A stretch of 64,000 nt of DNA from assembly GCA_047967505.1 (NCBI GenBank), contig CM106539.1; one strand, 5' to 3'. The DNA is from Dipteris shenzhenensis (taxonomy: Eukaryota; Polypodiophyta; Polypodiopsida; Gleicheniales). Numbering within the stretch: position 1 is the stretch's first letter; every line of letters begins with the position of its first letter. Shown piece after piece: positions 45,701-58,190 of the stretch. Under the pieces are notes generated by a model that did no database searches, was not told the origin of the DNA, and saw only the letters and a list, made by a program, of their open reading frames with translations. The translations under genes were made by a program, and so were the position numbers.

Positions 45701-47079
45701 GTTTTGCGCAAACATATGGAATTGACTATGAGGAAACTTTCAGCCCAGTTGCAAGGATGGCAACCGTGAGAGCAGTAATTGCTATGGCTGCTGCAAAGGG
45801 ATGGTCTTTGCATCAGATGGATGTGAAAAATGCCTTCTTGCATGGTGATTTGCAGGAAGAGGTGTATATGATGCAGCCAGAAGGTTATGAGGATAATTCA
45901 CACCCCGATTTTGTATGCAGGTTGCGCAAAGCCTTGTATGGCTGAAAACAGGCGCCGAGGGCATGGTCAGACAAGATAGGGCAATATCTTGTCACTATTG
46001 GATTTCAGATTTCCAATTCAGATTTTTCACTTTATGTGAAAAGGACAAACAGAGGGATTGTGCTTATAGTCATCTATGTTGATGACTTGATTATTACAGG
46101 TGATAGTGATGCAGACATTAATGAAGTGAAGCTGCTGTTGAAGCAGAAATTTGAGATGAAGGATTTGGGAGAGCTGCGTTACTTCTTGGGCATTGAGGTT
46201 ATTAGATCCCCGAGTGGGATATGGCTGTTGCAAAGGCAATACGGTTTGGACATGCTGTCCAAATATGGGATGACAGGCTGTAAGTCTATTTCTGTTCCAT
46301 TGGAGCAGAATGTGAAGCTCAATGCAGAGACAAGTGAGCTTCTTGAAGATATTACTATGTACAGGCGCATAGTAGGTAGCTTGATTTACATGACTATAAC
46401 CAGACCAGATTTGAGCTATGCTGTGGGGCTGGTAAGTCAGTTTATGCAGGCACCGAGGAAGCCACATTTGGATGCGGCTAGGCGCATACTGTGGTATGTG
46501 AAGTCCACATTGCATTATGGACTGTTTTATGAAGCTGGGTGTGCATTTCAGGTACATGGATACATAGATGCTGACTGGGCTGGTAGTGTCTCAGACAGGA
46601 GATCTACTAGTGGTTTTATGTTTTCCCTTGGGAGTGGTGCCATCAGTTGGAGCAGCAAGAAGCAGCCAACAGTTGCCTTGTCGAGCACAGAGGCTGAGTA
46701 CAGGGGTGCAGCAATGGCTACATGTGAGGTAGCTTGGTTACGGAAGCTACTTGCAGATATGGGACAGTCAATTCATGCAACAGTTGTCATTCATTGTGAC
46801 AACATTAGCAGCATCATGCTTGCTAATAACCCAGTTTATCATGCTAGAACGAAGCACATTGAGGTGCATTATCACTTTGTGAGAGAGAAGGTTCTAGCTA
46901 GTGAGATTGATCTTGTCTATGTCAGCACTGAGGAGCAAGTGGCTGATATTTTTACGAAGGCATTGGGTACCGAGAAGCTTCGCAGATTTAGGAGCTTGCT
47001 TGGTGTATGTGAGATGGATTTGAGCTTGAGGGGGAGTGTTGAGATATCAAGCTCTACCCCCGATATATCTCCTGGATGA
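42724..47079 (+). pseudogene. copia-1 Gag-Pol polyprotein with a single nonsense codon
   Basis: One frame from ATG 42724 ([19 protein letters not shown]) to TGA 47077-47079, 1451 codons, broken only by TGA at 45943-45945 (codon 1074). Domains with approximate residues: gag capsid-like 10-215, Arg/Gly-rich linker, CCHC knuckle [14 protein letters not shown] near 272, protease [12 protein letters not shown] near 336, pre-integrase zinc motif (H..H..C..C) near 475-520, integrase core with Asp in HSDVW near 542, Asp in RSDGGGEY near 602 and Glu in NGVAERKN near 640. RT starts near 965 with [20 protein letters not shown] and [21 protein letters not shown] is near 1117. RNase H has DADWAGS near 1280 and SSTEAEYRGAA near 1320. 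The stop falls where related copies read YGLKQAPRAW, a single-base change of a Leu codon. The last codons run into the 3' LTR. Confidence 0.95.
47025..47036 (+). promoter_or_regulatory. Polypurine tract of copia-1
   Basis: TTGAGGGGGAG immediately before the 3' LTR, the usual primer site for plus-strand DNA synthesis. Confidence 0.88.
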
Positions 47080-47334
47080 CTATCATTTATGTCACCGCCT
47101 ATGTTAGTTGTACTCGTGGTGTAGTTAGACTACCACGTATGTTTTTGGTTTGGGTTCACATATGAACCACGTATTCTAGGTTTTGACATATAGGGTATTT
47201 CCCTCTTCTATTGTATTGTGGTTGTGTGCAAAAGTGAAGAAAGGCTTCACCCTCCAACCTCGTGTCCTCTCTCTTTTGTGTGTTGTGAAGAAAGCTGAAC
47301 TTGAGTTTCCTATCTCTCTCCCTTATTCTTTACA
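47037..47334 (+). repeat. 3' LTR of copia-1
   Basis: 298 bp, TGTTGAG...TTTACA, no difference from the 5' LTR seen by eye. Confidence 0.95.
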
Positions 47335-47451
47335 ATATATATGTATATGTATATGTATATGTATGTATGTATGTATATGTACATATATATGTATATGTAT
47401 ATGTATATGTATGTATGTATGTATATGTACATATATATGTATATGTACATG

Positions 47452-47503
<52 letters not shown>

Positions 47504-47505
47504 TG

Positions 47506-47537
<32 letters not shown>

Positions 47538-47690
47538 TATATGTATGTATATATGTATATGTATATGGAGTGTATATGTATATGTATATATGTATGTATA
47601 CATGTATGTGTATATATATATGTATATGTGTATGTATATATGTATATATGTATATATGTATATATATATGTATATATATATATATTTTTT
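47335..47690. repeat. TATATG / TATG microsatellite
   Basis: Alternating purine-pyrimidine repeats (TATATG, TATG, TA) in about 350 bases. The same sequence type lies on the other side of copia-1 (41805-41847), so the element split one microsatellite. Tyr/Ile/Met-rich frames here are artefacts. Confidence 0.95.
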
Positions 47691-50520
47691 GGGCATATTG
47701 ATAGAGGTGGAAAGTAGGACTAAATTTAGAGATGGGGATATGGATGAAGGATATGGGAGAGAGGATTGAATAGGGAAGTAAATATTGAGAGAAAAGGGAA
47801 GTGGATATGTGAAGGGGATGAATTTAGAGATGCAAAAGAAAGGGGATATATATAGAGGGAGAAAGAATCCTGAAAGAAGGGAAGAGGGGCTAAATTTCAA
47901 GACATCATGGGAGGAACGGGGAAGGACAAATGGAAGGGCAACATGAGAGTCAAGAAATTTAAAGATGGGGAAGGGGGTGGATAGAAATTAGGGAAGGGGA
48001 ATGGGAGAGGGGAGGGATGAGTATTAGGCTTGGGGGGATATGAGAGGGGAATGAAGGAAAGAAATAAAGCATGGGGAATCTGACTAAAACTAAATTTAGA
48101 GATGGTCATATGGATGAAGTATATGGGAGAGAGGACTGGATATTGAATGAGATATTGGAAGTAGGAAGGGGATATGAGAGGGGAAGGAATTTGGAGATGG
48201 AAAAGGAAGCAAATATACAAAGGAAAAAGGGGAAGAAGGGTTAAATTAAGAGGTATCATGCAAGAAAGGGGTAGTAGGGGCTGAATTTAGAGATGAGGAT
48301 AAAAATGAAAGGAAATGGGAGAGAGCCAAGGGAGAAGGAAGGTGATATGAGGGTGGGAAGGATAGAAGGAGGGGCAACATGAGAGGTGAGGGAATTTAAG
48401 GATAGGTAAGGGAGTGGATAGAGGATGGGTAAGGGGAATAGGAGAGGGGAGGGCCGAATACAAGCCCGGGGGATATGTAAGGGGAATGAAGGAAATGGAT
48501 AGAGGATGGGGAAGAGGGCTGAATTCATAGATGTGTATATTGATAGAGGGCGAAAGTGAGAAGAGGGACTAAATTTAGAGATGGGGTTATGGGTGCAAGA
48601 TATGGGTTATGTATATATGTATATATGTATATATATATATATATTTTTGGGCATATTGATAGAGGTGGAAAGCAGGACTAAATTTAGAGATGGGGATATG
48701 GATGAAGGATATGGGAGAGAGGATTGAATAGGGAAGTAAATATTGAGAGAAGAGGGAAGTGGATATGTGAAGGGGATGAATTTAGAGATGCAAAAGAAAG
48801 GGGATATATATATAGGGAGAAAGAATCCTGAAAGAAGGGAAGAGGGGCTAAATTTCAAGACATCATGGGAGGAACCGGGAAGGACAAATGGAAGGGCAAC
48901 ATGAGAGTCAAGAAATTTAAAGATGGGGAAGGGAGTGGATAGAAAAAAGGGAAGGGGAGGGATGAGTATTAGGCTTGGGGGGATATGAGAGGGGAATGAA
49001 GGAAAGGAATAAAGCATGGGGAATAGGACTAAAACTAAATTTAGAGATGGTCATATGGATGAAGTATATGGGAGAGAGGACTGGATATTGAATGAGATAT
49101 TGGAAGTAGGAAGGGGATATGAGAGGGGAAGGAATTTGGAGATGCAAAAGGAAGCAAATATACGAAGGAAAAAGGGGAAGAAGGGTTGAATTAAGAGGTA
49201 TCATGCAAGAAAGGGGTAGTAGGGGCTGAATTTAGAGATGAGGATAAAAATTAAAGGAAATGGGAGAGAGCCAGGGGAGAAGGAAGGTGATATGAGGGTG
49301 GGAAGGATAGAAGGAGGGGCAACATGAGAGGTGAGGGAATTTAAGGATAGGTAAGGGAGTGGATAGAGGATGGGTAAGGGGAATACGAGAGGGGAGGGCT
49401 GAATACAAGCCCGGGGGATATGTAAGGGGAATGAAGGAAATGGGTAGAGGATGGGGAAGAGGGCTGAATTTATAGATGTGTATATTGATAGAGGGCAAAA
49501 GTGAGAAGAGGGACTAAATTTAGAGATGGGAATATGGGTGCAAGATATGAGAGAGAGGAATCAATATGGAAGGCGATATTAAGAGAGGAAGGGCATATGA
49601 GAGGGGAAGGAGTTTAAATGTGACATAGGAAGGGATATGTAGGGAGGAAGAAGGGGGAGAGGGGCTGAATTTAGGGATGTCATGGGAGGAAGGGGCAACA
49701 AGAATGAATTTATAAATGGGTATATTGATAGAGGGAGGAAGGGGGAAGAGGGACTAAGTTTATATATGGTCATATGGATGAAGGATATGGGAATATGGAA
49801 GGGGATATTGGGAGGAGATGGAAAGGGATATGAGAGTGGAAGGACTTTAGACATGGCAAAGGAAGGTGATATAAAAGGAGGAAGAAGGAGATCAATTTAG
49901 AGATATCATTGGAGGAGTGGAAAAGGGGCTGAATTTAGAGTCAAAAAAAGGATGCAAGGATATGGGAGAGAGGGAGGGGGGAAGGAAGGTGATATGAGAG
50001 TGGCAAGGGCAAAAGGAAAGGCAACATGAGAAGTGAAGAAATCTAAAGATGGGAACTTGGGGTGAATAGAGGATGGTGAAGGGGAATAGGGGAGGGAAGG
50101 GCTGAATATGAGGCCTTCGGGGATATGATAGGGGAATGAAGAAAAGGGATAGAGGATGGGTAAGAGAGATGAATTTATAGATTAGTATATTGATAGAGGC
50201 AGGAAGGGGGAAGAGGGACTAAATTTAGAGATGCGGACATGGATGAAGAATATGGGAGAGAGGATTGAATATGAGACCAAGGAAGGTGACGTGAGAGGGG
50301 AAGTAATTTAGATATGTCAAAGGAAGGAGATATATACAAGGAGGAAGAACGGGATGGAGATATCATTGAAGGAATGGGAAATAGGGGGCGATAGAGATAT
50401 CATCGGAGGAAGGGGGAATAAGGGATGAAAATTAGAGACAACGATAAGGGAGGGGAGAAGGACGGCAATATGAGAGTGGGAAGGGCAACATGAGAGGTGA
50501 AGGAATTTAAACATGGGAGG
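47691..50520 (+). repeat. Purine-rich minisatellite region with a 958-bp tandem duplication
   Basis: The plus strand is almost entirely A and G, in units like GGGGATATGGATGAAGGATATGGGAGAGAGG and GGGGCTGAATTTAGAGATG. A block starting GGGCATATTGATAGAGGTGG at 47691 recurs at 48649 with very few differences, together with the TATA microsatellite in front of it, giving a tandem duplication of about 958 bp. Decayed shorter repeats continue to 50520. No gene is supported on either strand. Confidence 0.85.
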
Positions 50521-51900
50521 ATCAAAGATGGATGCCTTGTCTTTTTATGTCTGTTCCTGAGGGCAAGCTATCTAAATCTACACAAATATATACTTATGCA
50601 TGTTCCATTTTAGCTTGTTAGGGTTGTAGGCCATGTGGAACAGTGCTTCAGGATTCAAGGCTGTAGGCCATGTGGAGAAGTGCTTCATGGCTTCAAGATA
50701 GTATCTAGACCCTGATTCCCTTGGGTTCATGGAGGATTTGGGTCTTTGGAGGTGTCCCCATAAAATATTTTGTAGTGGGATATAGGGGAATGGGAATGGA
50801 TTGATGCAGGGTGGTACTAGGAGAAGGGCCTCCCCTTCTTTCTATATACGGTCAACAATGCCAACAAGTTTCATCTTAGCCTCAGAGGGGCTATATGCCT
50901 ACCAAAGATTGTCATTGGGAGGATTTTTAGATTCTTTTAATTTGCAGAAGTCATTTTGGAAAGAATCTAAAAATCCCTTAAATGTTAAAAAAAAAAGATA
51001 ATCCACTCAATTTTTGGGATCAGTAGGGTGGAGGATGATAGAGACTGATGACAGATATGACTATGCTTGTCAAGGCCTTTTCATATGTCAACTCTACATC
51101 CTAAGTACATAGCACTAGAGCTTCCTTAGGGTCCTTTTGACTAGAACTTCACTGAACTTAACAATGCAGTGAACTTTCCTACCCTTGATGGACAAAAGTT
51201 GGGCCTGCCTCTCTTATTAGACAACAAACTCTGATGAAAAATGACAAAGCGATATCACCAGAGCATTTGCAAGACTATTCTCTATCTCGCCTCAGGAATG
51301 GACTCACCACCTCATGAATTCATGGGATGAGAGGAAGAAGCTCACGTCCCTCTTATGCAGCGATTACGTAGAAGACTCAAGGCAGGTTTTTCTCCTTCCC
51401 TTGGAAATGCATACTCCTACTTGCTTTGCCTATTCACAAGAGTGCGGAGTTCACCGCTTAGAATCTACATACTCATGAGCTACCCTACTCCCGAATGCAT
51501 ACTCCTACTCACTTTGCCTATTCACAAGAGCACAGAGGTCACCACTCAGAATCTACATACTCATGAGCTACCCTAGGAGCAAGAATAGAGGGAGACAATG
51601 GAAGTAGAGGTGGAAAAGGAAGTAGAGGAAGTGCATGCAGTAGCAAATGTAAAGGAGTTGCTACCTTTGGAGATTCAGCAAGAGATGGACCAATTGCTAG
51701 AGCAATCCCCAATTTGATGAAGGATCCAAAACAAGAACTGGGCCCGCCGTCGACCACCCTCACCAGGGAAGAAGACCTGAGATGTCGACTAGAAGAGATA
51801 GAGGAGATGCAAAAATAGGTGACCAAAGTTATGTTGAGTCTCTAACCAAAAATGCGAGTCCATAGGCCATCACTATTGGAAAGGCGGCGAAAGTAGGAGA
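50521..51900. other. Stretch with short direct repeats, no supported gene
   Basis: GTAGGCCATGTGGA(A/G)AAGTGCTTCA-type words repeat near 50627 and 50662. A segment with CATACTCCTACT(T/C)(G/A)CTTTGCCTATTCACAAGAG occurs twice near 51405-51565 with about 90-base spacing, followed each time by ATACTCATGAGCTACCCTA. No known domain. Confidence 0.45.
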
Positions 51901-51929
51901 GAATCTAGGAGGAACATAGGGTTCTCTAG

Positions 51930-53560
51930 GAGAGAGCAACAAGAGAGCAACTCGTAATTGCGATTATTTATGATAACCTTCTCTTAGACTCAATTGAATG
52001 GCTAAGTACCCATGCACTAATTGGGAATCTGAAGACCTCCTTTAGTTTGTTATTGAGAGTTGGTTAAGAGCAAAATGGGTCAAGAAAGGTCTCATGGTTA
52101 CCAATGTTAGATTCCTTAGAAAGGGACTTTTTGTCTTTCTTTTTTAGAAACCTGCATGGCTACTAGTGCTCTACAGTATGGCCTGTGGACTATCAAAAAT
52201 CAACCCTTGTATCTTGAATGGTGGTCCCATGACTTCTCTCTTGATCTTCTAAGGTCCACTATTACACCTGTTTGGCTAGAACTACCTGATCTACCTCTCT
52301 CTCTAAGCAACCAATTATCTTCCTTGTGTAGGGACTAGGAGAGGTTATAGATATTGAGAAGGAAAACTTTGTTAACTCAAGAGGTAATCATCATATATGC
52401 ATTAGGATTTACCTAGCACCCTTGTAATTCTCAATAGGAATGGGAGTGTATTCAACAACTCTTGTATAAGCATTTCCCAAATTCTTGTTTCCTCTATGGG
52501 TGAACTAGCCATGCTATTAAAAACTACTCTCAGAAGAGGACCAAAGCTAAACCTAGTGCTCCCCCTATTCCTAAAGAACCAAGAGCCACATAAAAGTGGG
52601 TACCCAAGCCTCCTAGCTGTTGAGATATCGAGCTCAACTCGCGATATGCCAGGGTGACTGTTGTGCATTTATGTCACTGACTTGTTAGCTGGAGATGCGG
52701 TTGGTACACCGCCCACGAATAATAGCTGGATGACAGCTATCCTTATCTACTCTAGTTTGTGGCTCAGTTAGTATGCCACCTTAGTTAGTTGAGTTTGGTT
52801 TGAGACCCACATATAGGGTTCTTCTATTTCTTTGTACTAGAGTTCTTTTGGCTTACACAACTAAGAAGAGGAAAATTGTTTTCAGCCTCCACCTTTGTGT
52901 GTATTCCCCCATTTGTGCATGTGAGAAAGCCGCAAGTGAGACTCCTTCCCTCTCTCCCACTATCTTCACACTAGCTCTCTAGCTATCAATTGGGAACTTC
53001 ACTTAGTCCTAAATCTTTTGCTGATAAAGGTAAGGAGAAGATGCCCCTCCCTTCCTCCCAAAGAATGTATTTGATGCACTCTTGTTGACAAAGAGACTGA
53101 AGACTGGATCAAGGAAAACGAGAAGGATGACATGGACATTTAGATTGAAGCTAGTTGGTCCAAGGATTTTGAAGATGACATTAATAAGATGATGAGGTGA
53201 CCAACACAAGGTTAAGTGAGGATGATTCAAAAGCCAAAGAAAAAGATGCAGTATGCCAAGGGAAAGCTTTCACTCTTGTGAAAAATAAGAGAACAATGTC
53301 TCATGCCAAGGTGTCCTCACCTAAGGTGAATAGCCCAAACCCAAGGTCCAAAAAGGGACAAAGAAAGAATGGTAAATCAATAGATCTCTTTTATGTCTAT
53401 GAATGTTAGAGGTCTTACAGACCCTGGTAGAGGTTATGAGCTAGCTCACTCGCTCAGAGCTAATAATTTGTCCCCTACATTTATTGCTTTACCAATGACA
53501 CATTCCCTCAAACCTCAAGGACTTCTGCTCTTCTCGTCCACCAAGCCACGGATTCCTGAG
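51930..53560 (+). pseudogene. Decayed L1-type LINE (DUF4283 ORF1 and start of ORF2)
   Basis: The segment at 52156-52335 reads LWTIKNQPLYLEWWSHDFSL followed by TPVWLELPDLPLSL, the pattern of the plant DUF4283 domain found in ORF1 of L1-type LINEs. Further on, other frames give GEVIDIEKENFVNSR and a degraded CCHC-like segment near 52490-52520. After the solo LTR, a Lys/Ser-rich linker (53200-53390) leads to MNVRGLTDPGRGYELAHSLR (53396-53455), the typical opening of the ORF2 endonuclease (WNVRGLNDP type). Multiple stops and frameshifts occur; ORF2 is lost soon after. The two parts show that the LTR at 52618 inserted inside this LINE. Confidence 0.62.
52618..52970 (+). repeat. Solo copia LTR with 5-bp target duplication
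   Basis: 353-bp LTR beginning TGTTGAGATATCGAGC and ending TATCTTCACA, closely similar to the LTR at 57578-57930. CTAGC lies directly on both sides (52613-52617 and 52971-52975), and no primer-binding site or internal region follows. This is the product expected from LTR-LTR recombination. Confidence 0.88.
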
Positions 53561-53792
53561 AGTCACATGAACTTGCTTTCTTTTTCAAGTTCCTTTTGGA
53601 ATCCTCCCTCCTAGCCTAGTGCCTGCCACATGGTGTTCTCTTGAGTGCCATGTGTCCATTTGGACCTTAGAGTCTCTATGCCCATTTAGGCCTTACTTAT
53701 GCACTCTATATTGATGCAAGCACTATCGAGCCCTCTGGTCTCCCGCTTCACCATAACCACACCAGACAATTTTGGGATTATGGCTGACGTAA

Positions 53793-56700
53793 CAATGACG
53801 AATTTCATTAAGGGAAAAGGCTATTGGGAGTTCATTATTGGAGCTAAAAGAACCAGTTATCCCTAATGTTCCCAATCAACAGGAGTTGCAAGCATTTAAA
53901 GGCTGGCATGAGAGAGCTAGAAAAGTTATGTACTGGCTGTCTATCAGTATTTCAAATTCTATGATTGTGCATATTCAGGATGCAAGCACGCCGAAGGAGG
54001 CATGGGATACTTTGACAAAAATGTATAGCACAAGTAGGCAAGCCAGGAAAATGTAGCTCAAGCAAGAGTTGCATAATGTGCAGAGAGAAAATATGAGCAT
54101 CAATGGCTACCACATGAAGGTGAAGAAGATTGCAGATGCACTTGCTTCCATTGGGTCACCAGTGGAAGATGATGATTTTCTGTGACCTTGAATGGTCTAG
54201 GAAGGGATTATGCACAATTCTGGACATCCATTGGTGTCTATGAAAAATTTCTTGATTTTGAGGAGTTGATTGCTCTTCTAATTTCTGAAGAGTAGAGAAA
54301 TGGTGGTGCATTTTCTTCAGGAGGAACTTCAAAAGAAACTATCTTCTACTCAAATGCTAGAAGAGGTAGAGGTAGAGGTAGAGCAGGTTGATCTGGAGGC
54401 CATGGCAGAAATTAGAATATGCAACAAGTTCAAGGAAACCAAACCTATGGAGGAGGACGTGGTAACCTTAGAGGCAGGGGGAGCCAAAAGGTCATGGTGG
54501 ATGGCAGAGAGGCCAAAATGCAAACAGGAATGTTAAATGCTACTAATGTGGTAAAATGGGGTCATATGGTTAAAGACTGCTATAAAAAGCAGAATGACAT
54601 CATGCCTAAAAAATTGCAACAAGGCAATTATGCATCCTCTAGTAGCAAGGGTGATGACAAAAATGAGCACATGACCAATTCTGTGACAAGTGTAGAAGAA
54701 AGCAATGATGTGTGGTATGTTGACTTAGGTGCATCAAACCACATGACAGGTCATGCTAAATGGATGCAGGATGCAAGGAAAATGGAAAGACAAGGATTCA
54801 TGGAGACTGGTGATGATACTGCACATCCTATTGCGCAGATTGGTAAAATTCCTTTGTCTATGTAGGATGGGAAAAAGAAATACCTGTCTGATGTATTTCA
54901 TGTCCCAAATATCACCAAGAACCTGGTTTCTATTGGTCAAATAGTTGAGCAAGGCTTGCAAGTTAGATTTAATCCTCATGGATGCTTTGTTGAGGATATG
55001 AAAAATAAAGGTCGCTTGATAGCAAAACGGAAGAAGAAGGGCAGGATGTTTACATTGGATGCGGACATGCTTGAATTGAGTGCACCAATGTTTGCACATG
55101 GGACCGGTGTAGTTGCAGATATTGATATCTGGCATAAATGCATTGGTCATGTTAATGTACAGTGACTTAAATTAATGAAGGCCCAAAATATTGTCGCAAG
55201 ATTGCCTAAGTTCAAGGTTGCAGAAATGCATAAGGTATAAGAAGCTTGTCAATTTGGAAAACAGGTAAGGAAACCATTTCCTAGACATGTTCAAGAGAGT
55301 AAGAGGCCATTGGAATTAATCCACTCTGATGTGTGGACTACTAAAGCTGCATCTATTGGAGGCTATCATTATTTTGTCACTTTTATTGATGACCAGCAAA
55401 AAAGTTTGGGTGTATTTTATGAAAAAGAAAAGTGAAGTGTTTGGGCATTTCAAAGCTTTTAAAGCTATGGTTGAAAGTGTCAAATGAGTTGAGATCCAAG
55501 TTGGATCTAAAAGCTGAGAAGTGCATCTTTATTGGTTATTCTCTGTAGCAGAAAGGGTATAGATGCTATAACCTTTCTACTCATAAGTTTACAGTAAGCA
55601 GAGATGTTGTTTTTTATGAGATGAGCAGCTGGTATAAACCAATAAATTTGATTGACGATGTAGATGCACAAAATGGTAATGCTGCACAGAATTCATAGCA
55701 ACAATCACAAAATATTAGTGGACCTATGGTGTTCTCTAGAAGTGGTTCACATACTTCGCCATGGACAAGCAGATTGAGATCATGAGGATCTTCTCAAAGC
55801 AGTGCAGATAGTTGTATGCAAGTATCGCAAAAAGGAAAAGAGGAAGTAGATCCACCCATGGTTGATGTGAATGCAGGTCACTCTTATGTGGATGGTGAAT
55901 CTAGTGGCTCAGATTAGAGCCTTGATGATGAGTTGGGTATTCTTTCTGTTGTTACACCTAGAGTAAGGAATACAAGGGCTGTTTTGAAAGCACTTGGTAG
56001 TGAGCCTATTTTGCATAGGTCTACCAGATTTAAGCTGTGGATAGGCTAAAATATGATGGATTTATAACCATTCACTATGCCTATATGGTCAAAGTGATAC
56101 ATGAACTAGAACCCACTTCTTTTGAGCAAGCCATGGGAAAAGAAAAATGGGAGAAAGCCATGGATGAACAAATGGATGCCTTAGAAGCAAATGCTATATG
56201 GGAATTGGTGCCTTTGCCTAAGACAAGAATGCAATTGGCTGCAAGTGGGTTTATAACGTGAAGCACAATGTAGATGGTTCTATGAATAGATACAAGGCAA
56301 GATTAGTTGTCAAAGGGTATGCACAGACATATGGCATTGATTATGAAGAAACATTTAGTCCAGTTGCAAGGATGGCAATTGTAAGAGCAGTCATTGCTAT
56401 GGCTGCATCAAAGGGATGGTCTTTACATCAGATGGATGTAAAGAATGCCTTCTTGCATGGTGATTTGCAAGAAGAGGTCTATATGGAGCAGCCACCAGGT
56501 TATGTGCATGCTGTTCATCTTGAGTTTGTTTGCAGGTTGAAAAAAGCCTTGTATGGCTTAAAGCAAGCACCCAGAGCATGGTCTGACAAGATAGGACAGT
56601 ATCTTGTCACTATTGGCTTTCAGATTTCCAAGGCAAATTTCTCACTTTATGTGAGAAAAACAGAGAAAGGCATTATGCTTCTTGTCATTTATGTTGATGA

Positions 56701-57577
56701 TTTGATCATGACAGGTGATAGTGATGAAGATATCCTTCATGTGAAAATGCTATTGAAGTAGAATTTTGAGATGAAGGATTTGGGAGAGCTGCATTACTTC
56801 TTGGGCGTTGAGGTGATTAGATCCACAAGTGGGATATGGCTCTTGCAGAGGCAGTATGGATTGGACATGCTGTCCAAATATGGGATAATAAGCTATAAGC
56901 CTATTTCAGTTCCTTTGGAGCAGAATGTGAAGTTGAGCACAGATGCAGGTGAGCTTCTGGAAGACCCTACTATGTACAGATGCATAGTAGGAAGTTTGAT
57001 TTATATGACTATTACCATGCCAGATTTGGGCTATGCTATTGGGTCGGTAAGTTAGTTTATGCAAGCTCCAAGGAAACTGCATTTGGATGTAGTTAGATGC
57101 ATACTGAGGTATGTGAAGTCCACATTGAAGTATGGACTATTTTATGAGATTGGGGTTCAGATACAGTTGCATGGATACACTGATGCTGATTGGGCTGGTA
57201 GTATTTCTGATAGAGGATCTACCCGTGGATATGTGTTCTCTTTTGGGAGTGCTGCAGTCACTTGGAGCAACAAGAAACAGCCTACAGTTGCCTTGTCGAG
57301 CATAGAGGCTGAGTACAGTGGTGCAACAATGGCTACATGTGAGGTAGCTTGGTTGCATAAGCTACTTTATGATATGCATCAGTCTATAGATGGGCTAGTT
57401 GTCATTTATTATGATAACATGAGCAGTATACACTTGGCAAATAACCCAGTCTATCAAGCTAGAACAAAGCACATTGAGGTGCATTATCACTATGTGTGGG
57501 AGAAGGTTCTAGTAGGTTTTATTGATCTGGTTTATGTGAGCACAAAGGATCAAGTAGCTGACATATCCACAAAGGCA
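53793..57577 (+). pseudogene. Decayed copia internal region, truncated at both ends (copia-2)
   Basis: Homology to gag starts abruptly at ATGACGAATTTC (53793) without LTR, primer site or the first gag codons. Gag, a degraded CCHC knuckle, protease (WYVDLGASNHMT, where the catalytic DSG reads DLG), the pre-integrase motif and the start of integrase follow with several stops. Around 55480 the integrase core is missing: sequence jumps from KAMVES to the ELRSKLDLKAEKC segment, removing roughly 370 bp relative to copia-1. RT (56258-56761) keeps [12 protein letters not shown] and YVDDLIMTG in a long open frame, and RNase H follows (57059-57577). The 3' end (ISTKAL) joins an LTR that lacks its first bases, so about 90 bp with the polypurine tract are gone. 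Confidence 0.85.
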
Positions 57578-57930
57578 TTATTGAGATATCGAGCTCCACT
57601 CGTGATATGCCAGGGTGACCGTTGTGCATTTATGCCACTGACTGGTTAGCTGCAGATGCAGTTGGTACACCGCCCATGAATAATAGCTAGATGACAGCTA
57701 TCCTTATGTACTCTAGTTCGTGGCTCAGTTAGGATGCCACCTTAGTTAGTTAAGTTTGGCTTGAGACCCACATATAGGGTTCTTCTATTTCTTTGTACTA
57801 GAGTTCTTTTGGCTTACACAACTAAGAAGAGAAAAACTGTTTTTAGCCTCCACCTTTGTGTGTATTCCCCCATTGTGTATGTGAGAAAGCCACAAGTGAG
57901 ACTCCTTCCTTCTCTCCCACTATCTTCACA
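57578..57930 (+). repeat. LTR shared by copia-2 (3') and copia-3 (5')
   Basis: About 353 bp, starting at TTGAGATATCGAGC without the initial TG context and ending TATCTTCACA. The sequence before it is the end of a pol region; after it comes a primer-binding-site-like TGGTATTAGAGCC (57931). Confidence 0.85.
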
Positions 57931-58190
57931 TGGTATTAGAGCCTGGTTCATGGTAAGGAGCTCAAGAAATCAAACCAAGTTCGCATTGTCCTGGTAAGAG
58001 GACTAGTGTTGCTTTCCTTTTTCGAGTTTGGGACATGAGAAAGCCACAAGTGAGACTCCTTCCTTCTCTCCCACTATCTTCACATGGTATCAGAGCCTGG
58101 TTTGTGGTAAGGAGCTCAAGAAAGCAAACCAAGTTCGCAATGTCCTAGTAAGAGGACCAGTGTTGCTTTCCTTTTTGGAGTTTGGGAGCA
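57882..58190 (+). repeat. About 154-bp tandem duplication of LTR end, primer site and leader
   Basis: TGAGAAAGCCACAAGTGAG through the LTR end, TGGTAT(T/C)AGAGCC and leader to GAGTTTGGGA is present twice, offset about 154 bases. The second copy carries the intact primer-binding site TGGTATCAGAGCC at about 58085. Confidence 0.85.

Larger units (their letters stand above)
41848..47334 (+). mobile_element. Ty1/copia LTR retrotransposon, near-complete and young (copia-1)
   Basis: Two 298-bp LTRs (41848-42145 and 47037-47334) begin TGTTGAGATATC, end TTTACA and look identical base for base. ATATA flanks both sides (41843-41847 and 47335-47339), a 5-bp target duplication. A primer-binding site TGGTATCAGAGCC (initiator tRNA-Met) directly follows the 5' LTR, and a GAGGGGGAG polypurine tract precedes the 3' LTR. 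The order gag, protease, integrase, RT, RNase H is that of copia. The only obvious lesion is one TGA in the polyprotein. It inserted in a TATATG microsatellite. Confidence 0.96.

Noticed and set aside
45943-45945. TGA in copia-1 as programmed readthrough between integrase and RT
   Set aside because: It falls inside the conserved RT motif YGLKQAP where related copies have a Leu codon, so it is an ordinary nonsense change.
47183-47900. Tyr/Ile/Met/Val-rich frames near the copia 3' LTR
   Set aside because: Translations of a TATATG microsatellite.
47897-50514. Pro/Ser/Leu/Phe-rich minus-strand frames
   Set aside because: Composition artefact of purine-rich tandem repeats; repeated frames simply follow the duplication.
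52618-57930. The LTRs at 52618 and 57578 as one complete copia element
   Set aside because: The first LTR has its own flanking CTAGC pair and no primer site, LINE ORF2 sequence follows it, and the copia-2 internal region starts truncated 800 bp later.
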